From CAWHJB01 sp963698715 (GTDB lineage: Bacteria; Chloroflexota; Anaerolineae; Anaerolineales; UBA4823), in contig CAVORW010000003.1 in NCBI GenBank assembly GCA_963698715.1, positions 62,001 through 126,000 on the forward strand: 64,000 nt of DNA. The letters run 5' to 3'. The position numbers were made by a program, and so were the translations under genes. Shown here piece after piece: positions 36,348 through 43,859 of this stretch. The notes below the pieces were generated by a model, which worked only from the letters and a program-made list of their open reading frames with translations, had not been told where the DNA came from and made no database searches. Numbering within the stretch: position 1 is the first letter of the stretch; each line of letters opens with the position of its first letter.

Positions 36348-37115
36348 TGCCCCACCCAGGGAACAGGCCAGGTTGACAAGATCATTGTTCAGCCAGCGCC
36401 ACCCGCGTACTTGGGTTGTTTGGCTGCCGCACGAGTGCCGAGGATGGCGCTCGGTTTCTTTATGGCAGACTGGACAAAAGTAGATGGCCTGGACCGTAGC
36501 ACCCAGATAAGAATCAAGGAACGATCCAACCATACCGCCTGCCGCTGCGACCGCGACTACAAGCCAGCCAGAATCTGGCGCAACCAGGAAAGCAGTTAGG
36601 CCAATTAGAACCGCCCCGGCCAGAGATGCCAACGAGCCCCATAGGCTGATTCCTCCGGATGTGCCCCGTTCGACTGGTGATCCATTCGTGATCAGACGCG
36701 GCTCGCTGGGGCTGAGCACACCTAGCTCTGTCGCCCAGGTGTCAGCGTTTACAGCAGCCATAGCGCCAACGTACGCCAGCCAGGGCCAGGATTGTCCGGG
36801 CTCCAGAATCTGCAGGGTCACGAATATACTTCCCAGGCCCCCATTCGCCAGCACCTGCCCCCAATCGCGCCGATTGCCTTTAGAAAACTTCTCTGTGAAA
36901 GCCTTTTTACGGCTTTCGAACAGGCGCGAGAGGACGCTGGAGGATACGAAAAAGGCCAGCAAGATCATCGCCCAGGGTAACCCACCCAGGCCGAAAATCA
37001 GGCCACCGGTCAATGCAGCAGCCAGAGCGCCGCTGATGCTTAATGACTGTGCTCTCCAGGCCAGAAAAGCGATCGTAATTCCAAGCAGTAATCCTATCGG
37101 GAGTTGATATACCAT
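36312..37115 (-). CDS. DUF92-family integral membrane protein
   Basis: Multi-pass membrane protein of the DUF92 family (relatives include plant VTE6, a phytyl-phosphate kinase). The 267-residue product has about seven hydrophobic helices and the family segment 'NADTWATELGVLSPSEPRLI' near residue 140, plus 'GGMVGSFLDSYLGATVQAIY'. A cysteine-containing loop ('FCPVCHKETERHPRHSCGSQ') follows, and the last helices end in the usual way. It starts at ATG 37115 and converges on the HAD gene with a 36-base overlap. A prenyl- or polyprenyl-phosphate role is an inference from VTE6. Confidence 0.85.
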   Translation of the reverse strand: MVYQLPIGLLLGITIAFLAWRAQSLSISGALAAALTGGLIFGLGGLPWAMILLAFFVSSSVLSRLFESRKKAFTEKFSKGNRRDWGQVLANGGLGSIFVTLQILEPGQSWPWLAYVGAMAAVNADTWATELGVLSPSEPRLITNGSPVERGTSGGISLWGSLASLAGAVLIGLTAFLVAPDSGWLVVAVAAAGGMVGSFLDSYLGATVQAIYFCPVCHKETERHPRHSCGSQTTQVRGWRWLNNDLVNLACSLGGALIGGMFWLVMV

Positions 37116-37266
37116 ACAGGTCAGCTCAGGTGGTATAACTAAAGCGCTATGTGCAAAAAGGAATGCCTCTCATGGCTCAGGGGGGAATGGCGTTTTTCAG
37201 AATCTGATCGAAAAGATGCGCCAATTACACCATTCACTTCAGGACACCTTAAAACCTGGAAAAGGC

Positions 37267-37275
37267 TGTGGATAA
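37267..37275 (-). repeat. DnaA-box sequence, left flank of the inserted element
   Basis: TGTGGATAA, the reverse complement of the consensus DnaA box TTATCCACA, lies one base before the TA that flanks the left inverted end of the 7.76-kb element. Three more copies follow the right end (45046, 45067, 45088). When the element plus one TA is removed, this copy lies 21 bases from the next, the same spacing as between the others. Confidence 0.85.
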
Positions 37276-37278
37276 CTA

Positions 37279-37300
37279 GTACCTCATCAAAAAAATTTTG
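37279..37300 (+). repeat. Left 22-bp terminal inverted repeat of the IS630-type element
   Basis: Preceded by TA at 37277-37278. Matches the reverse complement of 45013-45034 at 19 of 22 positions (three differences at positions 5, 14 and 17). Confidence 0.85.
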
Positions 37301-37395
37301 TTAGGCAGCACGATTTGAGTAAAATCTGGCGCAGCTCGATAAAGTTAATGTATGGATGAAAACCACAGACAAGAAAAAACCTTGAACAAACAACT

Positions 37396-38360
37396 TTATT
37401 CATCCAATGGACTGCGCACGGCGTTGGGGCCGCGGTTAAGCACGTGTGTGTAGATCATGGTGGTTTTGACATCCTTGTGACCGAGAAGTTCTTGAACGGT
37501 GCGGATATCATAGCCCGCTTCAAGCAGGTGGGTAGCAAAGCAGTGTCGGAAGGTATGGCAGCCAACTTTTTTAGGAATACCCGCTTTCTGCACCGCCGCC
37601 TTGACGGCTTTTTGCAGCCCGGTTTCACTCACATGAAATCGACGAATAACGCCATCCTGTTCATCCGGTGTTAACGAATGAGAGGGAAAAACGTACTGCC
37701 AGATCCATTCCCGATTGGCGTTGGGGTATTTCTCGGCCAGTGCAAATGGTAGATAAACGGCGCCATATCCCTTGGACAGATCCTCTGCGTGAGTTCTTCT
37801 TACTTGAGTCAAATGCTCCTTTAGTGGCTCCATCAGGCTGGCGGGCAGAAGTGTATAACGGTCGTGCGCGCCTTTGGCATCACGCACGGCAATCTGGCGA
37901 TACTCAAAATCCAAATCTTTCACGCGTAAACGGATACACTCCATCAGACGCATGCCGCTGCCGTACAATAAGCGAGCCATCAGCAGATAAATGCCGCTCA
38001 TTTCATGCAGGACGGCCTGCACTTCAGCACGGCTGAGCACGGTGGGCACGTGTTGAGATGGCTTGGCGCGCACCGAGTTCGACTGGATTAAGCTCTTGGC
38101 ATAGGACATTGCGGTACAGGAAAAGCAACGCGCTGAAGCGCCTGGTTCTGTGTAGATGCCGAAATATGCTCTTCTAAGGCCAGGTGGGTTAGGAAAGTCT
38201 GAACTTCGCCAGCACCCATTTCTTTGGGATGGCGTTTATTATGGAAGAGGATAAATTTTTTGATCCAGTAAACGTAAGCTTGTTCGGTATTGCGGGCGTA
38301 ATGTTTGACTCGGATAGCGTCGCGCACCTGGTCCAGCAGTTTTTTGGGGCGGCTTTGCAT
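37396..38360 (-). pseudogene. intI: Integron integrase IntI, frameshifted
   Basis: Tyrosine recombinase of the IntI class, which would recombine attI and attC. The N-terminal SAM-like/core-binding part reads from ATG 38360 ('MQSRPKKLLDQVRDAIRVKH'); the catalytic part reads in another frame from about 38085 to 37396. The IntI-specific insertion is present ('ALAEKYPNANREWIWQYVFP'), as are catalytic residues in 'GSGMRLMECIRLRVKDLDF', 'HTFRHCFATHLL' and 'LGHKDVKTTMIYTH', ending 'VRSPLDE' as IntI1 does. Between them a third frame ('ALLFLYRNVLCQELNPVELG') fits the family, so two compensating one-base shifts lie near 38132-38139 and 38071-38083. Inactive unless these are sequence errors. Confidence 0.9.
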
Positions 38361-38378
38361 GTTTTATGCTCCAAGAAT

Positions 38379-38407
38379 TTGCCTGAAAGATCAAAGGATT
38401 GTATAAT
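38379..38407 (+). promoter_or_regulatory. Candidate cassette promoter Pc
   Basis: TTGCCT (38379-38384) and TATAAT (38402-38407) separated by exactly 17 bases, pointing toward the cassette array. It lies between the intI start and the attI crossover, the usual place for an integron cassette promoter. Confidence 0.7.
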
Positions 38408-38425
38408 AATTTTCAGCAGTCTTTG

Positions 38426-38454
38426 ATTATATAGGAAAATTCTGTATATAACAA
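38426..38454 (-). promoter_or_regulatory. Candidate integrase promoter PintI
   Basis: On the minus strand TTGTTA (38454-38449) and TATAAT (38431-38426) are spaced by 17 bases and face intI, whose start codon is 66 bases downstream. The left attI direct repeat overlaps its spacer, so integrase binding could repress it. Confidence 0.65.
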
Positions 38455-38501
38455 CGAAACGGCCATATATACGGATATTTTCTGTATATATATTGTTGAA
38501 C
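38440..38501 (+). other. attI-like recombination site
   Basis: Two copies of TTCTGTATATA (38440-38450 and 38480-38490), 40 bases apart, resemble the direct integrase-binding repeats of attI. They are followed by the crossover GTTGAAC (38495-38501), which fits GTTRRRY; the recombination point would be between G38495 and T38496. It lies 135 bases upstream of the intI start. Support comes from the first cassette, whose attC left side (40836-40847) is the exact reverse complement of the 12 bases from 38495. Confidence 0.75.
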
Positions 38502-38630
38502 TAAGCGCTGCGCGCAGGTAAAGCCAGCGCTCTTTTCTTTCCCAAGCTCGATCACAATCTCAAATTGCTGCGATCCAGGCTATATTTCCTGTGAGAAGAT
38601 TCAAATTCCATATTCACAGGAGGTTTTGCC

Positions 38631-39430
38631 ATGACCGCGTTACGTCAGAGAATGATCGAGGATATGCAACTGCACAGTTTTGCAGACAGGACGCAAGGTT
38701 CCTATCTGCGGGTTGTGCGCCAGCTGGCGGAGTACTTCAACAAGCCGCCAGATCAGATCAGCGAAGATGAGCTGCGCCAGTATTTTCTGTACCTGAAGAA
38801 CGTCAAGAAAGTCTGCGCGCAGCACGTATCACCCAGGCTTTATGCGGGATCAAGTTCTTCTACGAGCGCACATTACAGCGGCATTGGGCCACATTGGATT
38901 TGGTGCGCCCGCCGCAGGAGAAGAAGCTGCCGGTGGTGCTCAGTGTGGAGGAAGTACGCCAGATTCTGGCCCGAGTGCGGCGTTGGCGTTACCGGGTATG
39001 CCTGAGTACCATCTACGCCTGCGGGCTGCGCTTGCAGGAAGGTCTGCATTTGCAGATCGGTCACATAGACGGAGGACGTCGAGATTGTTGCACGTTTGCC
39101 ATGGGAAAGGGGGCAAGGATCGCTACGTGCCGCTGCCTGAACCGGTGCTGAGAATGCTGCGTCAGTACTGGGCAACCCATCGCGATCCGAATCTGGATCT
39201 TTCCATCGTCGCGCCAGATAGCGCCAAAGGGCCGATGAATGCCAGTGGGGTGCAACGAGCATTTCAAGGCGCATTGCTGGACAGTGGCATCCAGAAACCA
39301 GCTACCGTGCATACCTTGCGCCATTCCTATGCCACCCATTTACTGGAAGCATGGGCTGAACCTGCGCCTGATCCAGTCATACCTGGGGCATGCCTCGCCC
39401 AGCACGACCGCGCATTTACACCCACCTGAC
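38631..39430 (+). pseudogene. IS91-associated tyrosine recombinase, several frameshifts
   Basis: Remnant of a phage-integrase-family recombinase of the kind that accompanies IS91-type transposases. The N-terminal core-binding part reads from ATG 38631 ('MTALRQRMIEDMQLHSFADR'). The middle lies in a second frame ('LVRPPQEKKLPVVLSVEEVR'), the catalytic part in a third ('CHGKGGKDRYVPLP', 'TVHTLRHSYATHLLEA'), and the last helix again in another frame ('LNLRLIQSYLGHASPSTTA'). At least three shifts are needed. A Shine-Dalgarno AGGAGG precedes the start. It was once the first gene of the pair with the transposase. Confidence 0.85.
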
Positions 39431-39487
39431 CAAACCCAGCGTAAGACCTGTCGCTGCAGATTGTTAACCAGCGTGCGTGGCGGGATT

Positions 39488-40595
39488 GTGGGATTAGAAC
39501 TGGCCGACATCTTTCGCCAGTACGGCCCTGCCTATCGCCAGAAGTATGCTCGGATCAGATCCTGCCGAGCCACCGGCAGGCGATGCGTGCGATTGAGCAG
39601 TGCCGCACCGAGGCCCTGGGCGGGCAGGTTTACACTTGCCCCGAATGCGGCGAGGTGCAGTACAGTTACCATTCCTGTCGCAATCGTCACTGTCCTAAAT
39701 GCCAGAATGACAAGGCGCAGGAATGGCTGGAAGCGCAACGAGATTTGCTGCTTGCCGGTGCCTTATTTCATGCTGACTTTCACCTTGCCTGCCGCGCTGT
39801 GTGAAATCGTGCGCAGCAACCAGAATTTGTTGTACAACCTGCTCTTTCGGATTTCCGCGGCTGCCACACAGCATCTGGCAAAAGATCCCAGTTTCATTGG
39901 CGGACAGATTGGCCTGGTAGGTATCCTGCACACCTGGGGACGCAATCTGGCCTATCACCCGCACATCCACTACCTGGTTCCGGCAGGTGGCCTGGCACCC
40001 GATACACAGACCTGGCTGCCTGCTCGGCAGGATTTTCTGCTGCCAGTTAAGGCGCTCTCCAAGATCTTCCGGGGCAAGTTCCGGCAGGCTTTGCAAAAAA
40101 CAGCCCTATTCACGCAAGTACCCGCCAAGGTCTGGCAGCAGGATTGGGTGGTGCACTGCAAGCCGGTGGGCAATGGACGCACAGCCTTGAAATACCTGGC
40201 CCCCTATGTCTTCCGCGTGGCCATCAGCAACCGCCGTCTGGTCAAGTTGGAAAACGACCAGGTGACCTTTCGCTACCGGGCGACGGACACGGGGCAACCC
40301 AAACTGTTGTACACTCTCCGCCGAAGCATTCATCCACCGTTTCTTGCAGCACGTGCTGCCCAAAGGCTTCGTCAAGGTGCGTTACTTTGGCTTCTTTGCA
40401 CCCGGCTGCCGCAAGCGCCTGGCTGCATTGCGCCAACAGCTCCAGCAGGACCTACCCACTGATTGTGCGAACGAAGCAGAATCCACCCAAGAGCCAGCAG
40501 ATTTACCGCCAGAACCAAAGCTGTGCTGCCCAAGCTGCGGTCAGCCGCTGCTGTTCCAGCGAACCATTCAACCCACTGGACGCTGTCCACCATGA
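39488..40595 (+). pseudogene. IS91-family transposase, several frameshifts
   Basis: Decayed rolling-circle (Y1/HUH-type) transposase. N-terminal 'GLELADIFRQYGPAYRQKYA' is in one frame; the zinc-finger part 'TCPECGEVQYSYHSCRNRHC' in another; then 'PYFMLTFTLPAALCEIVR', 'HTWGRNLAYHPHIHYLVPAG' (HUH-like histidines) and 'ALKYLAPYVFRVAISNRRL' return to the first frame, and the end ('FIHRFLQHVLPKGFVKVRYF') is shifted again. At least three frameshifts make it inactive. It follows the recombinase remnant, the standard order in this group. Confidence 0.88.
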
Positions 40596-40835
40596 GCTGC
40601 TCTGGCTTTCCCGCCCCTGACTTTTCTACTGGATGCTGGATCTCACGCTTGCACCCGTGTTTCCACTCGTCTCATGCCAGGAAATATTTACCCGTTTGCC
40701 GCTTTCACCGGATTTCTGGCTTGTGCAATCAGGCTTTTTTGTCGTACAATCAATACGATAGCTGCAGATTTGATGACGGTTTTGACCTGATTGTTTGCCT
40801 TAAATCCCAAATAGCCAGGTGTGTTGGCTAAAACG

Positions 40836-40925
40836 GCTTAGTTCAACTCGGTTTGATGTGGCGGCGCAAGGTACCGTTGTTTGGACTTTCACCCTTTCCG
40901 CCACATCAAACCTTAATCGTTATCC
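40836..40925 (+). other. attC site of cassette 1
   Basis: Left core R'' is GTTCAAC (40841-40847), right core is GTTATCC (40919-40925), with a 15-bp perfect internal stem (40850-40864 with 40898-40912). The extended left side GCTTAGTTCAAC is the exact reverse complement of the cassette's own first bases at attI (38495-38506), as expected when the cassette is circularised. The stem is unusually perfect for attC. Confidence 0.8.
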
Positions 40926-41033
40926 CGCGGAGAGTACATGCCGTAAACTGTTTTCGCCTGACGGCTTTTTTTCCAACGCAGATTCGAACGGCAGCATTTA
41001 TCCGCCCATATCGACTGGAGGAAATATACCATC

Positions 41034-41456
41034 ATGCCTGATTCCGATCTTGACTTGCGCACTGAACTTACAAACATGCGAAGAGCTTCCAGTCTATCGG
41101 CTCTCTGGGTCTTTGTCCTCTTGAGCATGCTGTTTCGGGATATCCATGAGCTTGCCAATCCGGAGTTTGTGGAGCAGATGCTGAACCAAACGGTGCCAGA
41201 AAGTCTCCTGTTAGTCGCGGGAATCATTCTCGCTATGCCCATCCTCATGGTGCCCTTGAACCATTTGCTTCTGCCTGTATGGAGCCGTAGGGCAAACCTA
41301 CTGGTCGTTCTCATCATCGCGGTCGCTATCATCACGAATCCGCCAGGGGACTTGGATGACTACTGGTTCACGGCACTGGAGTTGGTGGGGCTCGTCGTAA
41401 TCGCCTGGCTGGCGTGGAGATGGCGCCCGGAGGTCACTCTGCCGACCCCTGAATGA
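41034..41456 (+). CDS. Cassette 2 gene: small membrane protein of unknown function
   Basis: Intact 140-residue protein with about four hydrophobic helices (roughly 20-40, 60-80, 86-101 and 108-127) and a short charged N-terminus; it resembles small DUF6326-type membrane proteins. ATG 41034 has GGAGG upstream. It is the only gene in cassette 2 (40920-41689), whose first 11 bases (from G40919) match the reverse complement of its attC left side. The intact frame contrasts with decayed intI, IS91 and IS630 genes, so it may have been kept by selection. Function unknown. Confidence 0.75.
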   Translation: MPDSDLDLRTELTNMRRASSLSALWVFVLLSMLFRDIHELANPEFVEQMLNQTVPESLLLVAGIILAMPILMVPLNHLLLPVWSRRANLLVVLIIAVAIITNPPGDLDDYWFTALELVGLVVIAWLAWRWRPEVTLPTPE

Positions 41457-41568
41457 CACAGGCCATCTAAATCGGTAAACCGCTCGCCCAGAGTCCATGC
41501 TTGTGATCCGTCAGTATGGCCCGAAAGAGCCGGATGCATCCATCGACTCGGTGACTCGGTCAAGCTGG

Positions 41569-41695
41569 CGCGGGATAACAACTCGCTGGAGCGGACGCCA
41601 AAACAGGACCAAGATTTTGATTGGAATCGATAGAGTTGATGCGGGAAAATGATTGATGAAGGCGTTTGGCGCTGCTCAGCTCGAGGCCGTTAGGC
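41569..41695 (+). other. attC site of cassette 2
   Basis: Left core GGATAAC (41573-41579), right core GTTAGGC (41689-41695), with imperfect internal arms (CTCGCTGGAGCGGACGCC against GGCGCTGCTCAGCTCGAG) carrying the extra-helical bases typical of attC. CGCGGGATAAC (41569-41579) is the exact complement of the cassette start at 40919-40929. Length about 123 bases. Confidence 0.85.
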
Positions 41696-41720
41696 GGATT
41701 ATTTGAAGGACTAGAATTCT

Positions 41721-42260
41721 GTGCTGATCGATAAATTCCTTCCAACATTCGAAATTCATTCCAGGCATAGAGTTACAGTTACCTCGACACCGGAATTGGT
41801 CTTCAAATCAATTCGAGCCGTCGATCTGACTGACTCGGATCTGACAAAAATTCTGTTCCTTGTCAGAGGTCTGCCGCGACCAGCGTTGCGCCTTGACGGT
41901 TTACTGGCCATGGGCTTTATTGAATTGGGCGAGATTACAGACCAAGAGTATCTACTTGGAATAGTTGGCCAATTCTGGAAACCCTCGGGGGCATTAATGC
42001 GGGTTCCGGCAGAAGAGTTTGAAGGATTTCGTCTTGATGGATACAGCAAAGCCGTGTGGAACTTTGCAACAAGCGCCGTAGACACCGATCGGTGTGAACT
42101 AGCGACAGAAACACGTGTAGCCACCTATGGCCGTTCCGCTTCGATGTTCTTTCGCATGTACTGGACCTTAGTTGGGCCTTTTAGCGGAGTAATCCGGCGA
42201 GAGGCACTCAGATCCATCAAAAACCGCGCCGAGGCCGAGTTTATTCATGAATCCGCCTAA
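41721..42260 (+). CDS. Cassette 3 gene: SRPBCC-like hypothetical protein
   Basis: Intact 179-residue soluble protein beginning at GTG 41721 with GAAGGA ten bases upstream. A repeated aromatic/beta pattern ('IHSRHRVTVTSTPELVFKSI', 'LATETRVATYGRSASMFFRM') suggests a START/SRPBCC-like fold, and the end is basic and helical. I do not recognise a function. It is the only gene in cassette 3 (41690-42338), and its stop codon TAA is part of the attC left core GCCTAAC, a compact arrangement typical of cassettes. Confidence 0.75.
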   Translation: MLIDKFLPTFEIHSRHRVTVTSTPELVFKSIRAVDLTDSDLTKILFLVRGLPRPALRLDGLLAMGFIELGEITDQEYLLGIVGQFWKPSGALMRVPAEEFEGFRLDGYSKAVWNFATSAVDTDRCELATETRVATYGRSASMFFRMYWTLVGPFSGVIRREALRSIKNRAEAEFIHESA

Positions 42261-42344
42261 CGTCTCGCTGGAGCGGACCCACCGCGAGGTGCGAAAATCA
42301 ATTGGGCTATCATTGCGGTGCCGCTCAGCTCGAGGCTGTTAGGC
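42250..42344 (+). other. attC site of cassette 3
   Basis: The most canonical attC here: R'' GCCTAAC (42255-42261), L'' region CTCGCTGGAGCGG, L' region CCGCTCAGCTCGAG, and R' GTTAGGC (42338-42344), 90 bases long with extra-helical bases. AATCCGCCTAAC is the exact complement of the cassette start at 41689-41700. Its inner sequence is closely related to that of the previous attC, showing a common cassette origin. Confidence 0.92.
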
Positions 42345-42390
42345 AGAAGCTCAAGCATAATATCCATGAAATCGGATAACAAGGATGCTT

Positions 42391-42969
42391 ATGAATTTTC
42401 TTACAAAATACATAATCATATACTTTTTATTCCTTGTTTTTGGTTGGTTCATTCTTCGTGTACTGGTTCGGCGTGATTATAAGATGCGCGAAAGATTATC
42501 CATCCCTGTGTCAATCCTTCAAACCCTGCTCTTCTTCATCTATGGCGGATTTCCATATCTATACATCTCACATGATTGGCCAAAAATTTACGTAAGCTCC
42601 ACACTTCATTTTATTGGAATGGTATTCATAATAGTTGGATTATCGTCTCTCGCCTACGGAATGTTAAAGCTTGGGTTGCTTCCTTCAATAGGAAGCACGA
42701 GTGATGAGTTGGAGCGAACAGGTATTTACGACATTTCGAGAAATCCCCAAGCATTGGCTTGTAGTTTTTATGTTGTTGGATTTTCAATGCTGTGGCCGTC
42801 ATGGTATGCTATTTCTTGGGTGTTTCTATATGTGGTGCTTATTCACATAATGATAATTACTGAGGAAGAACATCTTTTGCATTTATACGGTGCAAGTTAT
42901 GAAGAATATTGCTATGAAGTACCAAGATACATAGGCGTTCCATCAAAGTCCAAAGAATCTTCTCTCTAG
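42391..42969 (+). CDS. Cassette 4 gene a: isoprenylcysteine-carboxyl-methyltransferase-like membrane protein
   Basis: Intact membrane protein (~192 residues) with five hydrophobic helices. The C-terminal pattern 'ELERTGIYDISRNPQALACS' and 'TEEEHLLHLYGASYEEYCYE' matches the ICMT/phospholipid N-methyltransferase-like family, whose R-x-P and E-E motifs bind SAM. ATG 42391 has AAGG six bases upstream; the ORF can be extended by two codons. Base composition is lower in GC than the flanking chromosome. It lies in cassette 4 with a CPBP protease gene 35 bases downstream. Substrate unknown. Confidence 0.8.
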   Translation: MNFLTKYIIIYFLFLVFGWFILRVLVRRDYKMRERLSIPVSILQTLLFFIYGGFPYLYISHDWPKIYVSSTLHFIGMVFIIVGLSSLAYGMLKLGLLPSIGSTSDELERTGIYDISRNPQALACSFYVVGFSMLWPSWYAISWVFLYVVLIHIMIITEEEHLLHLYGASYEEYCYEVPRYIGVPSKSKESSL

Positions 42970-43004
42970 CGCACCCGTAAAGCGCATGTCGTTAAGTTAA
43001 AAAA

Positions 43005-43670
43005 ATGAAGCTAACCAACCAGCAAAAGATATTTCTGCTACTCTTGCCCATTTTGCTCATTCTGAGTACTGCTTTAGTGTTTATGTCATTGTCAAAGTGG
43101 TTAAAAGCAGAACTCGGATATGTATTGGGGTTCATTTTCTATTGGCTGGTGTGGTGTTTTTTCGTTCCGCTGCTCATGTTGAAAAGAGAAGGATTTATCT
43201 CCCTATTCAAAGAAAAAAATCCTTTGTTTAGAAAATCAAATTGGCTACCTGCTGGCCTGTTTGTTTTGATCGTGGTTATTACGGTAATAATGTATCCGCT
43301 CACAAGTTTAGTGGATGTACAAGCTAAGCTATTGATAATTGCGATTCCAGTGGCCATAATCAATGGGATAAGTGAAGAATTATTGTGGCGTGGTTTATAT
43401 GTATGGGCGTTTCCAAATAACGCGATGCTGGGTGTCATCTTTCCCGCGATTGGATTTGCATTTTGGCATATATCCCCACAACTGGTATTTCCCGCGGAAC
43501 ATGGAATCTGGCCTTTTGTAATTTCAACATTTTTTCTTGGCATTAGCTATGGTTGGATATCCTATAAGACAAGGACAATCAAATGGAATGCTATCTCGCA
43601 TAGTCTTGGTGGAATACTCGATTTAGGAGGCGCTATTGCTCCAAGCATTTTTGTATTATTATTTCAATAG
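43005..43670 (+). CDS. Cassette 4 gene b: CPBP-family intramembrane protease (CAAX-like)
   Basis: Membrane-embedded glutamic-type protease family, 221 residues, seven to eight hydrophobic helices. The first motif is 'NGISEELLWRGLYVWAFPN' (conserved EExxxR), the second 'AIGFAFWHISPQ' (FxxxH), and a third histidine is in 'AISHSLGG'. Starts at ATG 43005 without a clear ribosome-binding site. It and the ICMT-like gene appear to share one cassette; CAAX-type proteases and ICMT act in the same prenyl-protein pathway in eukaryotes, but a joint function here is speculation. Confidence 0.82.
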   Translation: MKLTNQQKIFLLLLPILLILSTALVFMSLSKWLKAELGYVLGFIFYWLVWCFFVPLLMLKREGFISLFKEKNPLFRKSNWLPAGLFVLIVVITVIMYPLTSLVDVQAKLLIIAIPVAIINGISEELLWRGLYVWAFPNNAMLGVIFPAIGFAFWHISPQLVFPAEHGIWPFVISTFFLGISYGWISYKTRTIKWNAISHSLGGILDLGGAIAPSIFVLLFQ

Positions 43671-43687
43671 AATCTGAAAGCCGTGAA

Positions 43688-43855
43688 TTCTGCCTAACCC
43701 CGCGTCAAGCTGACCCGCCTTCGGCTTAGGGGATTCAGTGCGGTTCTTCCAAGTGGGTGCAATTTCGTTATTAAAATGGGCCCATTTTCGCTTGAAAAAA
43801 ACACAAGAAGGCATCTCACCTATCCCTCCGCTGCCGCTGAGCTATTCCGTTGGCC
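43688..43855 (+). other. attC site of cassette 4 (degenerate right half)
   Basis: Left core GCCTAAC (43692-43698) with the L''-like run CGTCAAGCTGACCCGCC; TTCTGCCTAAC (43688-43698) exactly complements the cassette start at 42338-42348. A plausible right half lies at 43833-43855 (GCCGCTGAGCTATTCC, then GTTGGCC), similar to the right half of the previous attC but with one off-consensus base in the core. At ~165 bases the site is long, so the right half may be decayed or displaced. Confidence 0.6.
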
Positions 43856-43859
43856 ATCA

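Larger units (their letters stand above)
38496..40919 (+). mobile_element. Integron cassette 1, occupied by a decayed IS91-like element
   Basis: The first unit of the array starts with TTGAACTAAGC at the attI crossover and ends at G40919 in its attC. It contains two decayed genes typical of IS91-like elements, a tyrosine recombinase (38631) and a Y1 transposase (39488). The IS91-like DNA fills nearly the whole cassette, so either it landed in a small cassette or was mobilised as one. The left 130 bases contain a small GC-rich hairpin (AGCGCTG with CAGCGCT, about 38503-38552). Confidence 0.7.

Noticed and set aside
37300..37306. GTTAGGC next to the left IS630-type end as an attC remnant
   Set aside because: It resembles the cassette 4 start over nine bases but has no attC arms, and the first base is part of the inverted end. 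Possibly a trace of how the integron entered, but unsupported.
42991..42997. GTTAAGT as a cassette boundary between the ICMT-like and CPBP genes
   Set aside because: It fits GTTRRRY, but no matching left core or attC arms precede it, and the cassette start pairs with the site at 43688 instead.
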